From Anastrepha obliqua (Eukaryota > Arthropoda > Insecta > Diptera > Tephritidae): DNA of 64,000 nucleotides. Below the pieces are notes generated by a model that saw only the letters and a list, made by a program, of their open reading frames with translations, had not been told where the DNA came from and did not search any database. Both the position numbers and the translations under genes were made by a program. Where the stretch lies: NCBI RefSeq assembly GCF_027943255.1, contig NC_072895.1, positions 21,178,001 to 21,242,000 on the forward strand. Direction: 5' to 3'. Shown piece after piece: positions 1-10,400 of this stretch; within the stretch, counting starts at the first letter, position 1, and each line of letters opens with the position of its first letter.

Positions 1-125
1 GGCCTCCTCTGAGTTGGAAAGATCAGGTAAAGAAGAACTTGGTTAGCACGAGAAAGAAATGACTGGCGTGTTTTCTTATACTCGGACAAAATCGCTTAAG
101 CTACTATCGCGGCAATTAAGAAGAA
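1..125 (+). mobile_element. RTE-like LINE 3' fragment
   Basis: The first bases translate as the GRPxLxWKDQVxKxL tail typical of the C-terminus of non-LTR reverse transcriptases. The same tail is seen at 5437-5537. The copy is cut by the window edge and decays after about 15 codons. Confidence 0.6.
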
Positions 126-690
126 GAATTTCCGTTATGCTCAAGTAGTCCATATGCCAACTTAATAGACCTTGACAATTACGGAAATATGTGCATAGAA
201 CATTAAAATTTGTATGCTTAAAATTTATACGAAAAGAGCAATCAATCATATCCGCAACAAAAGCGAAAATATACGAAACTGCGCGTTCGTCTATCCGACA
301 ATGATATTAAATTTAATAATTGGCTGTTAGCATCGTGGAATGGAATCGGCTCAGAAAAGTTAGGAGAACCTTTTCTTTTTATTCTGCAAACTTTTGGCTT
401 ACTTTGATATACAACTATTACTTACTTATAATTGCAATCAAATCCTCTTTTGCAATCTGAAAATTAAAAAAAAAAAAAACAGAAATCGAATCTTTCTCTC
501 AGTTTTTTCATTTGAGATCTGCTTTTTAGCATGCAAAATTTTCTCTCTTCAACTGACTCTGGGGAAACTACGCTACGTATATACATTGCGCTCTTTGGGC
601 GTGTTTACGAACATAAATACAACAATTTTCTTCACACATACTCAGATGATATTGAGAAGAAATTTTCTAATGTAAAATCTAAGATTTTCA
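126..690. other. AT-rich noncoding stretch
   Basis: AT-rich sequence with homopolymer runs and short frames that lack coding character. I see no gene, repeat family or splice pattern in it. Confidence 0.5.
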
Positions 691-830
691 CGGCGCTTTT
701 CGCGTGCTTGCTGCGGCGTCCCTTTGCTCGCTGGCTGATGTAGCTGATCGGAGCGGACAGTTGTGTTCGTGCCGTGGTGTTGTTGAGAACGTTTTTTTCA
801 TGTCCGTGTTGTGCGTTGTCTTATGCGTTT
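690..830 (+). promoter_or_regulatory. Possible fly core promoter / 5'UTR exon
   Basis: This is an unusually GC-rich island in AT-rich DNA. It holds an initiator-like ACAGTT with A+1 near 759, and an AGAACG at +28 that matches the DPE consensus at only 4 of 6 positions. It could be the transcription start of the gene at 7051 (by a spliced leader) or of an upstream Pkn exon. No transcript evidence is available, so this is a weak call. Confidence 0.2.
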
Positions 831-2250
831 AAATGCGTTTTGTGCGTAATGTTGTGCAGCATCTACATAAATAAATAAATTAAATTAAAAAGTCACACAC
901 ACGCACGCAATTGCAAAAACACCTACTGTATCAGAATAGAACATCGAAATACGTATTGAATTATACTCAATCAATGCAAACGATGTTACCGGCAGCTGCA
1001 TCAAAGTTAAATTCGTATAAGCGCGAGCGTTTTATAAATTTTAAATAAAAAAATTTTCTATTTTCTTTTTGTAATTATATTCGTTTCTAATCGAAATTGT
1101 GTGGAAATTCGAGGAAGTGGTACATTTTTATTAGTAATGCAAAATGAATTAAATTTTTTTGTACTTTTCTATAACAGAAAAAAAAAAAATAAAAATAAAA
1201 ATTGTTCAATAGGAAAAAGAATTAAAAGAAAAATTGTTCAATATTGCGCAATAAGCAAAATTTGCGCCTTCTATTCGATATAAAATTACAAAAATTCGCA
1301 TAATCGCATAGTTGGCATATGCGTTCTTATGTAATGTGTGCTAAAAAACAACAAAATTTAAAAATTGAAATACACAGGATGCACTTCCGTCGATCCTTAT
1401 AAAACGATCGAACTTTTGATCGGTCACATGAAAACACGTTTTGCGCTGACTTTTATTGTATTTTATTCTTGCATACAAGCATACTCACCTGCGTATGGTA
1501 CATATGTATGTACTCATATTCGCATATGTTGTTGAGGCGATTTATTTTTATATGCGACCTCAAAAGTCTAATCGCCAGAGCCAACCCACACCACCCCTCG
1601 CACTCGAATCCATTATTTGAAGAATCTTTTGCACCTGTAATGTAAATAAATTTGTGAGATCTAAAAATGCAATAGCGAAACCGATGGATGACTGCGCGAA
1701 TACGACGATTTACGTAGAATAGCTAATAAAAACATTTTTAGCCTTTATTTTATGTTTACCGTTGTTGTGTGTGCCCATTCCGCTCACTTGCCAGCCATAG
1801 TACAATACATAAATATTTCGATTTCGGGCGAATACTTAAAAATAAAAATCTTACATTGCAATAATAAATTTATAAAAGAAAACTATTTTAAAAAATGAGA
1901 GTGTTTTTGCAGCAACAGTAAAAACTGAAAACTGTGGCAGCTGTCAAACGATGCTACTGTAAAAAGTGACAAAAAAAACAAAACGAAAAGAATTTTGTAA
2001 TATTTTTAAACACATTATCATGGACGAATAACGAGCGGACGGACGGACTGCGTGTTTGGCAAAAAATACTCGTACTTTACGAAATTTCATATTCGTCTTT
2101 TTTCTTGTTGTTGTTTTGTGCGTATGTAAACCGTTAGTCACTGAAATTCCTGCTAAGTATGTAAAGTACTTTTACTCAATTCAACGGAAAATAAATTACT
2201 GAGGTCTATGTTGTTCGTTGTTTAGTTGAGTTTGTAGGTCAAGAGATGGC
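830..2250. other. AT-rich noncoding stretch
   Basis: Low-complexity AT-rich sequence with many A and T runs. No exon, RNA gene or transposase motif was recognised. Confidence 0.5.
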
Positions 2251-2369
2251 CCGACATAAACTGAATGCTTCCGTAGGCTTACCAGAGGTCCGCTGAACTC
2301 TGTCACTTTAGCGAACTAAGAATAGATATATAATTGGCGCTTACGCTTTTTTTATTTTTTGATGGGTAA

Positions 2370-3060
2370 GGTAGGGTTCAAAATACCTTCGCACCTACAG
2401 CGACCATCGTCAACTGCATCGAATGGTGTAGCCACTCAAGTAATCCCTCCTTCTTTTCTGGGGGGGACTTCTTTCCCGGAACTTCTTCTTCTTAATTGGA
2501 ATACTTTCAGAACCGGAGCTTTTATATCCATTCGGACAACATGGCCCATCCGACGTAGCCGCTGGACGGATCTTTATTCGCTGCGCTATGTCTATGTTGT
2601 CGTAAAGCTCATACAGTTCATCGTTCCATCGCCTGGGATATTCGCCGTTTCCAACGTGCAAAGGTCCAAAAACCTTGCGTAGAATCTTTCTCTCAAACAC
2701 TAGAAGCAAGCGTCGCTTCATCGGATGTTGCCATCGTCCACGCTTCTGCGCCATACGTTAGTACGTGCATGATGAGAGCATTGTAGAGTGTTAGTTTTGT
2801 TAGTCCAAAGTAGCACTTGTTGGCAAGAGAGATTCTACGTTGGATTTCTAGGCTGACATTCTTCCCCGAACTACTTTATGTATTCCTCCGAGAGAGCCCA
2901 TAACGACGTCCATGAAATAGACCAAAACTATTCCCCACGTCTGGGTACACCATATTTGTAGCCAGCTTTATGCTACAGGCTCGTCTTCTAATGTCTCCGT
3001 CTGCAGTTCTAAGCCGACTCCGAACTGCAAATGGTTTTTATGAGGAGGTTTTTCATTGCA
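2370..3060 (-). mobile_element. RTE-like LINE relic (RT C-terminus)
   Basis: Read on the minus strand, this gives the post-RT region of a non-LTR retrotransposon. A YGAEAW-like motif is followed by FERKILRKVFGPLHVGNGEY, then NDELYELYDNIDIAQRIKI. The same motifs occur at 5150-5540 (+) and 23000-23440 (-), so this is a dispersed family. Frameshifts and stops make it a dead copy. The RTE assignment rests on motif similarity only. Confidence 0.7.
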
Positions 3061-3826
3061 GAAATACACACGGAGGTTTGCTTGCCAAGGGGCGACCGCT
3101 ATTAGAATAAACTTTTTCTATTATTTGATGCTTTGACGAACAGGATCAATATTTTTGACATGTTTTTTTTTTTGCCCACTCTGGAACCGCTTTCGCAATA
3201 CTTCAGAGTGACGTTTCATCTTCCTCATTGCAAAGGTCTATCTATGTCTTTGTGCCTGCGTCCAGGCCCCGCTTTTTTATATGGAGAATTCTCTCCGCGT
3301 AACCACTGATAATCTCCCACGTTTCCTCGCTACTTAGCATCTTGTCCATTACATTTTTAGTGGTTATGTGACCGACTGCATTCTCCAGCATTTGACGTTC
3401 TTGTTGCCAACGAATGCATTGGGCAAATGTGTGTTCAGCGTCATCTTGGGCAACATCCCTGTATATGCATGTGGGTGTTCGTATTTTGACTTTTTATTGA
3501 TAGCCCAATCCAAGATTGATCTAAAAGAAATTGTTGTTCCTCTGGGGAACTCGAAGCTTTGTAGTTGCCCTTCACTGGGTCGCCTGAATCTGAGTATGTC
3601 TTCTCAAATTTTGCGAACAACGTACAAATGTTGCTAGTTATATTAGGAGGAAAAGAAATTAATTTTTTTTTTAAATAATCGTAGGAAAATGTTCTCTTTT
3701 TAATGCCACTTTTTTTTTGTCGATATGAATTTTGAAAGCCGCTCTGACTTTCTGAGTGCATTTATGGAAAAATATGTCAAACTTTGCAATGGAAACGTCA
3801 GAAGTGCCTGCTCAAGGCCGGACATA
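3060..3826. other. Unassigned, probably old repeat
   Basis: Mixed-composition sequence with two moderate overlapping frames on opposite strands (about 3368-3760). Neither matches a family I know. Its position between LINE and mariner copies suggests decayed transposon, but I cannot show homology. Confidence 0.3.
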
Positions 3827-5109
3827 TAAGGTTGTCAAAAAAGTCTTGCGGTATTTCCGCAAGCTTGTCTTTGCAAGCGCGTAGTTCTAGTTGTATTCGT
3901 CGCATCGGTTCACGCTAGAGCTTTTTGGAAAGCTCTTTTCACGTGCTAACACGTGTTTGATTAATTGTTGTTTGCTTTTAGTCGTTCTTGAGTTATACCG
4001 TCGCAAACATGGAGCAAAATAAAGAGAATATACGGCATATTTTACAGTACTACCTCGATAAAGGCAAAAATGCATCTCATGTTGCCAATAAAATTTGTGC
4101 AGTTTATGGACCCGATACAGTTTCCATTTCCACCGCACAACGATGGTTTCAACGTTTTCGTTCTGGTGCAGAGGTGATCGAAGATGCGCCACTGTCCGGA
4201 AGGCCTGTCGTCAAAAATTGCGATAAAATCGCTGAATTGATCAAAAGAGACCGGCATAGTAGCAGCCGTAGCATCAGCCAAGAGCTCGGCATGAGTCATC
4301 AAACCGTTATAAACCATTTGAAGAAGCTTGGATTCAAAAAGAAGCTCGATGTATGGGTGCCACACGCCTTGACGCAAAAAAACATTTTTGCCCGTATGGA
4401 TGCATGCGAATCGCTTCTGAATCGCAACAAAATCGACCCGTTTTTGAAGCGGATGGTGACTGGCGATGAAAAGTGGGTCACTTACGACAACGTGAAGCCC
4501 AAACGGTCGTGGTCGAAAAGCGGTGAAGCTGCCCAGACGGTGGCCAAGCCTGGATTGACGGCCAGGAAGGTTCTTCTGTGTGTTTGATGCGATTGGCAGG
4601 GAATCATCTACTATGAGCTGCTCCCCTATGGCCAAACGCTCAATTCGGACCTGTACTGCCAACAACTGGACCGCTTGAATGCAGCACTCATGCAGAAGAG
4701 GTCATCTTTGATCAACAGAGGCCGAATTGTCTTCCATCAGGACAACGCCAGGCCACACACATCTTTGGTGACGCGCCAGAAGCTCCGGGAGCTCGGATGG
4801 GAGGTTCTTTTGCATTCACCGTATAGTCCGGATCTCGCACCAAGTGATTACCACCTATTTCTGTCCATGGCGAACGAGCTTGGTAGTCGGAAGTTGTCCT
4901 CAAGAGAGTCCTGTGAAAATCGGCTCTCCGAGTTTTTTGACAATAGGGAAGCGAGCTTCTATAAGAGGGGCATTATGAAGTTGGCATCTCGTTGGGAACT
5001 CGTCATCGAACAAAACGACGCATATTTGACTTAAATCGCATTATTATAACCAATTTATGAACAATTGAAAATTCAATAAAAATACCGCAAGACTTTTTTG
5101 ACAACCTTA
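3827..5109 (+). mobile_element. Full-length mariner transposon
   Basis: A 1283-bp element bounded by near-identical inverted repeats of about 30 bp (inner part AGGTTGTCAAAAAAGTCTTG at the left, its complement at 5080-5109). It is flanked by TA on both sides (3825-3826 and 5110-5111), the mariner target duplication. Length, TIR size and the single transposase frame are typical of an autonomous mariner. Only one nonsense codon interrupts the transposase, so this is a young insertion. Confidence 0.93.
4009..5034 (+). pseudogene. mariner transposase, one premature stop
   Basis: The frame runs from ATG 4009 (MEQNKEN...) to the stop at 5032-5034, 341 codons, the usual mariner transposase length. 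The order is an N-terminal paired-type HTH region (SISTAQRWFQRFRSG, then SRSISQELGMSHQTVINHL), the linker WVPHALTQKN, and the catalytic DD34D domain. The catalytic landmarks [14 protein letters not shown] and SPDLAPSDYH are all present. A TGA at 4585-4587, just before CDWQGI, replaces what is normally a tryptophan in the family (VWWDWxG), and the frame continues unchanged after it. Frames before 4009 that use TTG starts are not needed. The enzyme cuts and pastes the element at TA sites. As sequenced it would be truncated before two of the three catalytic aspartates. Confidence 0.92.
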
Positions 5110-5114
5110 TATAA

Positions 5115-5560
5115 ATAGCCACCCTCATACAAACATTCGCTGTTCGATGTTTTTGGTTTTGTTGTGCTGTTACACAGCCAATGAGGCGTCACTTGGAGTG
5201 TTTGAGAGGAAGTTTCTGCGGTTTTTTGATCTTTGCACGTTAGCAACTTCGAGTATCGTAGAGGATGGAACAATGAGCTGTATGAGCTTTACGACGACAT
5301 AGACATGGCGCAGCAAATGAAGATCCAGTGACTACGTTGGCTGGGTCATGTCTTCCGAATGGATACAAATGCTCTGACTCTGAAAGTATTCGATGCGGTA
5401 CCAGCTGTGGTGGTAGTAAAGGAAGAGGAAGGCCTACTCTGCGTTGGAAAGATCAGGTGGAGAAGGACTTGGCTTCACTTGGTGTGTCCAACTGGCGACG
5501 GTTAGCAAGAGAAAGAAACGGTTATCTCGCCAATTAACAAGGAGAAGAAGTAAACTGAAG
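5115..5560 (+). mobile_element. RTE-like LINE relic (RT C-terminus)
   Basis: Plus-strand copy of the family seen at 2370-3060. It shows FERKFLR, then a degenerate DDIDMAQQMKI, WLGHVF, and finally RPTLRWKDQVEKDLASLG followed by NWRRLARERNGYLAN and a stop. Several frameshifts are present. It abuts the right end of the mariner. Confidence 0.75.
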
Positions 5561-5564
5561 GTTT

Positions 5565-5695
5565 TTTTTCCTCCTTGTTCACTCCTCTCGGCAGCATAGG
5601 GCCTTGACAAGACATTTGTCTTGCGTTGGTAACGATAATCTATTTGATTTCTGACAGGGTAGGTGATTAGCCTGCCGCTACAACTGGAGGTACTG
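5565..5695 (+). repeat. Dispersed repeat, copy 1
   Basis: A block of about 130 bp, beginning with TTGTTCACTCCTCTCGG and including GACAGGGTAGGTGATTAG, that recurs at 26252-26382. In this copy it directly follows the LINE tail, so it may be that LINE's 3'UTR. Confidence 0.7.
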
Positions 5696-5739
5696 TGACG
5701 CCTAATTTGGCCGGTGTTTCTTACTTTGTTGCGCATACT

Positions 5740-6610
5740 CATAGATTTACGAGCAAGCCACCCGTATAGATTTTCAATAATATTGAGATCTGGGCAATAC
5801 GATGCCCATGCTAAAGTTTCAAGGTTTTGAAATGCAATCCAATGTCCATACTTGACGTGTGTACAGGTGCATTATCTTGTTAACGAACCCAATTCAAGCT
5901 CCAAATGTTTCACGAATCTCGCGAAAAGATGATTCCAACAGAGCTTTATAGCTGTTTTCCGTCATTTAGAAGTCAACAATTTTCAATTCGAACGCGCCAT
6001 AGTACGATATTGCTCCGCTTACCATAACACCACCTTTTCACGGCTGTGATGTCGACTGCAGATCCTTTCCTACTTTCTTAAGTCATGGAAATATGTAGTA
6101 ATTGTATCCATCCGGCCCAGCCAGATTGAACTACTTTTCGTCACCACTAAATACTACTATTTCCATTCACGTCCTGTGGTCTTTTGCAAATGCAAGGCGG
6201 CGTTCTTTACTCAAAGTTGGTTTGTTTTTTGTAATTTTTTATGGTTCAAATGCGGCGCTTTTAGAACAGCCCTTCGAGCGGTGGATTTGCTGACTGCAAC
6301 ATTTGCCATTTCTTTAATTTTCGCTATTGGAAGGGTGGAGGTTGGTCCTTAGGATTGGATTTTGCGAGTTTCTTTCGTTAAAACAGCCAGTGCTGTCTTT
6401 GTAGTTCTTACCATAGGAGGCACCTTCTTTCACGCAAAGATCTTAAAGGTTTGGACTTCGACCAATCTTTTTGGCAATTTGGCGTTTTGAAAGTTCCACT
6501 GAGGTCAAGATATCGATTTGTTCTTTTTCGCGACCAGGAGATCAAGTACGGCTGCATTAATAAACATTTTTTTCCATTTTTTCATAAAAATTAGTGCCCC
6601 TAATCAAGTG
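5740..6610 (-). mobile_element. Tc1/Tc3-like transposon relic
   Basis: On the minus strand, pieces of a Tc1-superfamily transposase can be read in order: a decayed N-terminal HTH, a TARRAVLKAPHLNHKK-like linker, GRMDTITTYFHDLRK (Tc3-like), a QDNAPVHTS motif containing the second catalytic aspartate, and a degraded WARSPDLNxIENIW region. Many stops and frame changes show it is dead. Terminal repeats were not resolved. Confidence 0.7.
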
Positions 6611-6619
6611 AACCGGACT

Positions 6620-6995
6620 GTATTATATCTTGAAAACTGTTAAGCGTCTCCCTTTCTTCATATTCATAAAATTTTTACGCCAGAAATGGTAGGTTATAAT
6701 TTTTTTCGTAAACTAATGTTTTCGATATGTACAAATCAAAAAGAATATAAAAACAATTCTAGCATCGGCATCTGTGTAATTTCCAGTCATTATCTACATT
6801 AGTTGTGATTTATCTGATACCAAATATTTCAAATGAAAATAAGTTACTTTAAACGCAATAAATGTGTGTTCGAAAACGATTTGATAGACGTGTAACGCAA
6901 CGTCATTATTTGTGAGTGAAAACATTCAATGCAAAAAAGAAAAACAAAAAAAAAAGTTAGTAAAACAACGCAGTTATTGGTTGACTAAAGCAACA
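6620..6995. other. AT-rich upstream region
   Basis: AT-rich DNA ahead of the first coding exon. No TATA box at a convincing distance and no repeat family were recognised. Confidence 0.4.
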
Positions 6996-7000
6996 CAGTC

Positions 7001-7036
7001 GCAGTTCCACACACAAATGCGCTTTTGCCGGTGATC
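7001..7036 (+). promoter_or_regulatory. Candidate Inr + DPE core promoter
   Basis: GCAGTT at 7001-7006 matches the fly initiator TCAKTY at 5 of 6 positions with A+1 at 7003. GGTGAT at 7030-7035 lies exactly at +28 and matches the DPE RGWYVT at 5 of 6. This would give a 48-base 5'UTR before the ATG at 7051. Such matches occur by chance, so it is only a candidate. Confidence 0.3.
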
Positions 7037-7050
7037 TTTTGTCATCTGAA

Positions 7051-7467
7051 ATGAGTGATGCCGGTGAGCCGCCTCGCAAAACGCCGCCCACGGCAACCGT
7101 TGACCGCGACGACAAACAAAGTGCGGCAGGCGTTAGTGATTCGCAAGAATTTCGGCATGAACAACGGCGGCCTCAAGCCACAACAAGCGGCGCCACTGGA
7201 ACCACTCAGCCACCGCAGCCACATGAATTGACCGCAGAGTGGACAGTACGCGCCCAGCTAACATTCGCCCGCGCCGGTGAGAAAGTACAACGCGAATTCA
7301 GCTCAAACGATCCTGTTAATCCTGTGCGCGTGGTATACAAGTGGTCCACATTTGATTCGCCCGTGCCGCCGGATGATGACGTTGATATTGACGATTCTTC
7401 GTCGTCGACACTGCACAAACGAAATTCATTCGCTAGCCGGGGCTCACGTCAATCCACACCGCTAAAG
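7051..7467 (+). CDS. Exon 1 of the 995-residue gene
   Basis: 139 codons starting MSDAGEPPRK and ending TPLK before a GTGAGC donor. Apart from low-complexity parts it holds an ordered-looking segment (AEWTVRAQLTFARAGEKVQR, then VVYKWSTFDSPVPPDDDV). Confidence 0.85.
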
Positions 7468-10400
7468 GTGAGCGAGTACACATGTCTGCGTACATATATA
7501 CAATACAAACACACACACAAACATACCTACATATGCACATTGTTTGTATTCACAGACCGCACAACACACTCGACGGTGGCACCAACAGCCTCACGAAAGC
7601 TTCCGTTCGACAACCTCTTCAACCAATGCTGATTTGGGTGGCGGCGATTCCGCATTTAGTGGTTCGAATGCTTCTAAACAACGCCAACGACCCTATCAGC
7701 GCCAACCGCAAACCGCAAGTGGCGGTCCGAATGGTGCTGGCGCTGCAACGGGTGCACTCTATGGTACGCGTTGCCGCAGTACCTGTAATATAGTCGTCTC
7801 AGCCGTTGCAGACTTCTTACCCGCGGATGCAGCATCTAGCGCAGCTTTTGCCTCAGCGGCAAATGAAGACTTTGCGAGCAGTGGAGCAGGAGGAGGAGGA
7901 GGAAGAGGGAGAGCGACGACGCACGTAACGGCTACGGCTGCGGACTTTATACCCGAGAAAGAGGCTGATCCATTCGTATTCAATACAACGGCGTCGTACA
8001 CTGTTTTACCTCAAAGGGTAATTGAAAGGGCAACGCCTTCAAGGTATCCAAAGAGTTGCTGAGGAGTAATTACTGTAGTTGCAGGCTTTTTATGTTTTTT
8101 ATTTTTTTCACTGAATACCTTCTATAACACAGTGCGACAGTAAAAGTTATCCAGGAAAAGATTCATATGCACCAGAAACTATATATTTTATTTAGCAAAG
8201 CTGCACACTTAGTTTTTCATTTCCTCATCAATTAAATTTTTTAAAGGGCTTGAAAATTTCAAAGCACAAAATTAAAAAAAAAAAATAGTTTTAATCCTAC
8301 ATTGAACAACTTTAAAATGTTATATCCATAAATCGATAGAAAATTAAATTTTATTAAGCTACCTGGAAGCTCAAGCCATTAGCTTTAATAGAATTATGTT
8401 AAATTCACGTCCAAAGTCGAAAAAACCAGTCTGGCCAGACTCGGATGTTCAACGGAGGGTTAAATACTTATACTCGCTTCATGAGATCAATATATGTAGA
8501 TATCTAACGAAAGAGGATATATAGCGAGGGAGAATTAACATTTTTCTGATAGCCAACCCGCGCTCAAGGCTCTGACGACGTCCAAACTAATCAACTTCTG
8601 TAAGAGGGGAGATCAAATCTCTTGGGTGTACAGGTAACATTTCTCTGATCTGGGTTCCAGCACATAGGCACATAGAGGGAAATGAAATTACTAGTGAGCT
8701 TGCCAAGAAGGGGACTGAATTGGTTTCAGAGACTTCCTGCCCGGTCATTGGCATCCCCTGATTGTTGTTAAAGAGGAATTGCAGAAATTATTTCTCAAAA
8801 AAGCGCAGATGGAGCTCCATTTCTTCATGTGCTATTTCGAAAACCTTGTGGCCCCAGTACAATAGACGGAGGACTCAGAAAGTCCTGGGGTCTTCACGCT
8901 ATTCAATTTCCCTACTCGTAGCTGTGTTTACCGGTCATTGGACAATTGGCACACGCGCGGAAAATTTAGGTTTACCTTAAATAGTTTACCCCATTGCAGA
9001 AGCTGTGGGGGGAGCTTTCAGAGAAGAAGGCTGCACTTTCTTTGTGAGTGTCCGGGTTTGGCAGCTAGACGATTAGGGTCACTGGGTCCTAAATTTCTTC
9101 AACTGCCTGGGGCAGTGCCCCGATCCAAATTCCATCAACAGCTCTTGCTGGCTGTAGATAACTGAGCTTTTGAGGTCTCATAATGATATCAAAACGGTGT
9201 AGTTGATGTTGTGGTTGTTGTAGCAGCATAAACATTTCCCATGCATATACGAAGAATGCTGCTGAAGTGACAGCCCTTGGCCGATATAAATCCGGGTCGT
9301 TCCGGTTACGTAGAACCGACTGTCGTGGGGACGTGTCGGTGCTTTAGTGCTAATTGTGGAGTGCCAGAGTGGTACTTCAACCGTTTCACCTGCCTACCTA
9401 CCTACTTAAACTCACTTCATGATACCAATTTGGATGTCAAACGAGAGAGGATATATGCAGCTTTAAAAAAAAAGTTTTTCTTTTACTTTTCTTGAAACGA
9501 ACCTTTGAAAATTACATCTTTAAATATCTTTAAAATTTCCCAGTATACAATTCACCGTATGCAATAAAGTTAAGGTTGTTCCCTATGAAATTTTCCAGTT
9601 ATTTAAAAAAATCTGAGTTACAAAAATATGCAGTTTCATGCATTAAACGAATTTTTCCTGAATAACAAAAATATCAGACTTTTGTCGCACGGTGTAACCT
9701 GTAAACTGACTGCAGATATACATAGTTTTTTATTCTAATCAGTGGGTGGCATACGCGCTTTTGCCATCCATCGATTTACTTAAGAGCAGCAACACGCGTG
9801 TTTGTGTGCATTTTTAATCTCCACGCTGTCTAAGCGAATCTCACACTTTTGCATATTGGAACTCACCACCCCGTTTCGTATATAATTAATTATACGCTCA
9901 GTTCGTTCAGCAATCACTTGAAGACAATAAATGATTATTGGACTTTGTTTTTGTCTGTTTGGTGTTTTTTTTTTTGTTTTTTTTTTTTTGTTTTTTTTTT
10001 TTTAACAATTTCGCAATGCTATTTTTAAATTTCGCCTCATTGGCAAAACGTGCCCACAAAAATTGGCTCGCTTGTTGGTACGAGAGAATACTTATCCACT
10101 GAACTGATGATGATTTTGCACTTACGTGGGGAGTTCATTCGCATTTGGCACAAAAAGTAAAGACAATAGTTTCATATGAGTCGTAGTATAGTTTTAATTC
10201 GAGGAAATGCTGTCGTTTCGTGTTGTAATTTGTGAAAGTATGAACATCTCAATGATTACAATTTTTGTGTACGAGTAAGAAGTTGCTCCTCAACCACTCT
10301 GCGTTACCGTAATTCCTAGTTTTGTTTTTGTTTAAAATCTATTTTATGTTATGGGTTGTTGCTTTCTAATTGGTTAGTCTATTGATTCTACAATATCTAC

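Larger units (their letters stand above)
8018..10377 (+). other. Intron 2 of the 995-residue gene
   Basis: A 2.36-kb intron filled by a LINE fragment (8530-9170), a SINE-like copy (9208-9345) and AT-rich DNA with poly-T runs at about 9965-10004. Confidence 0.7.

Noticed and set aside
9208..9345. SINE-like repeat as a tRNA gene
   Set aside because: No cloverleaf, no convincing A or B box, no acceptor stem.
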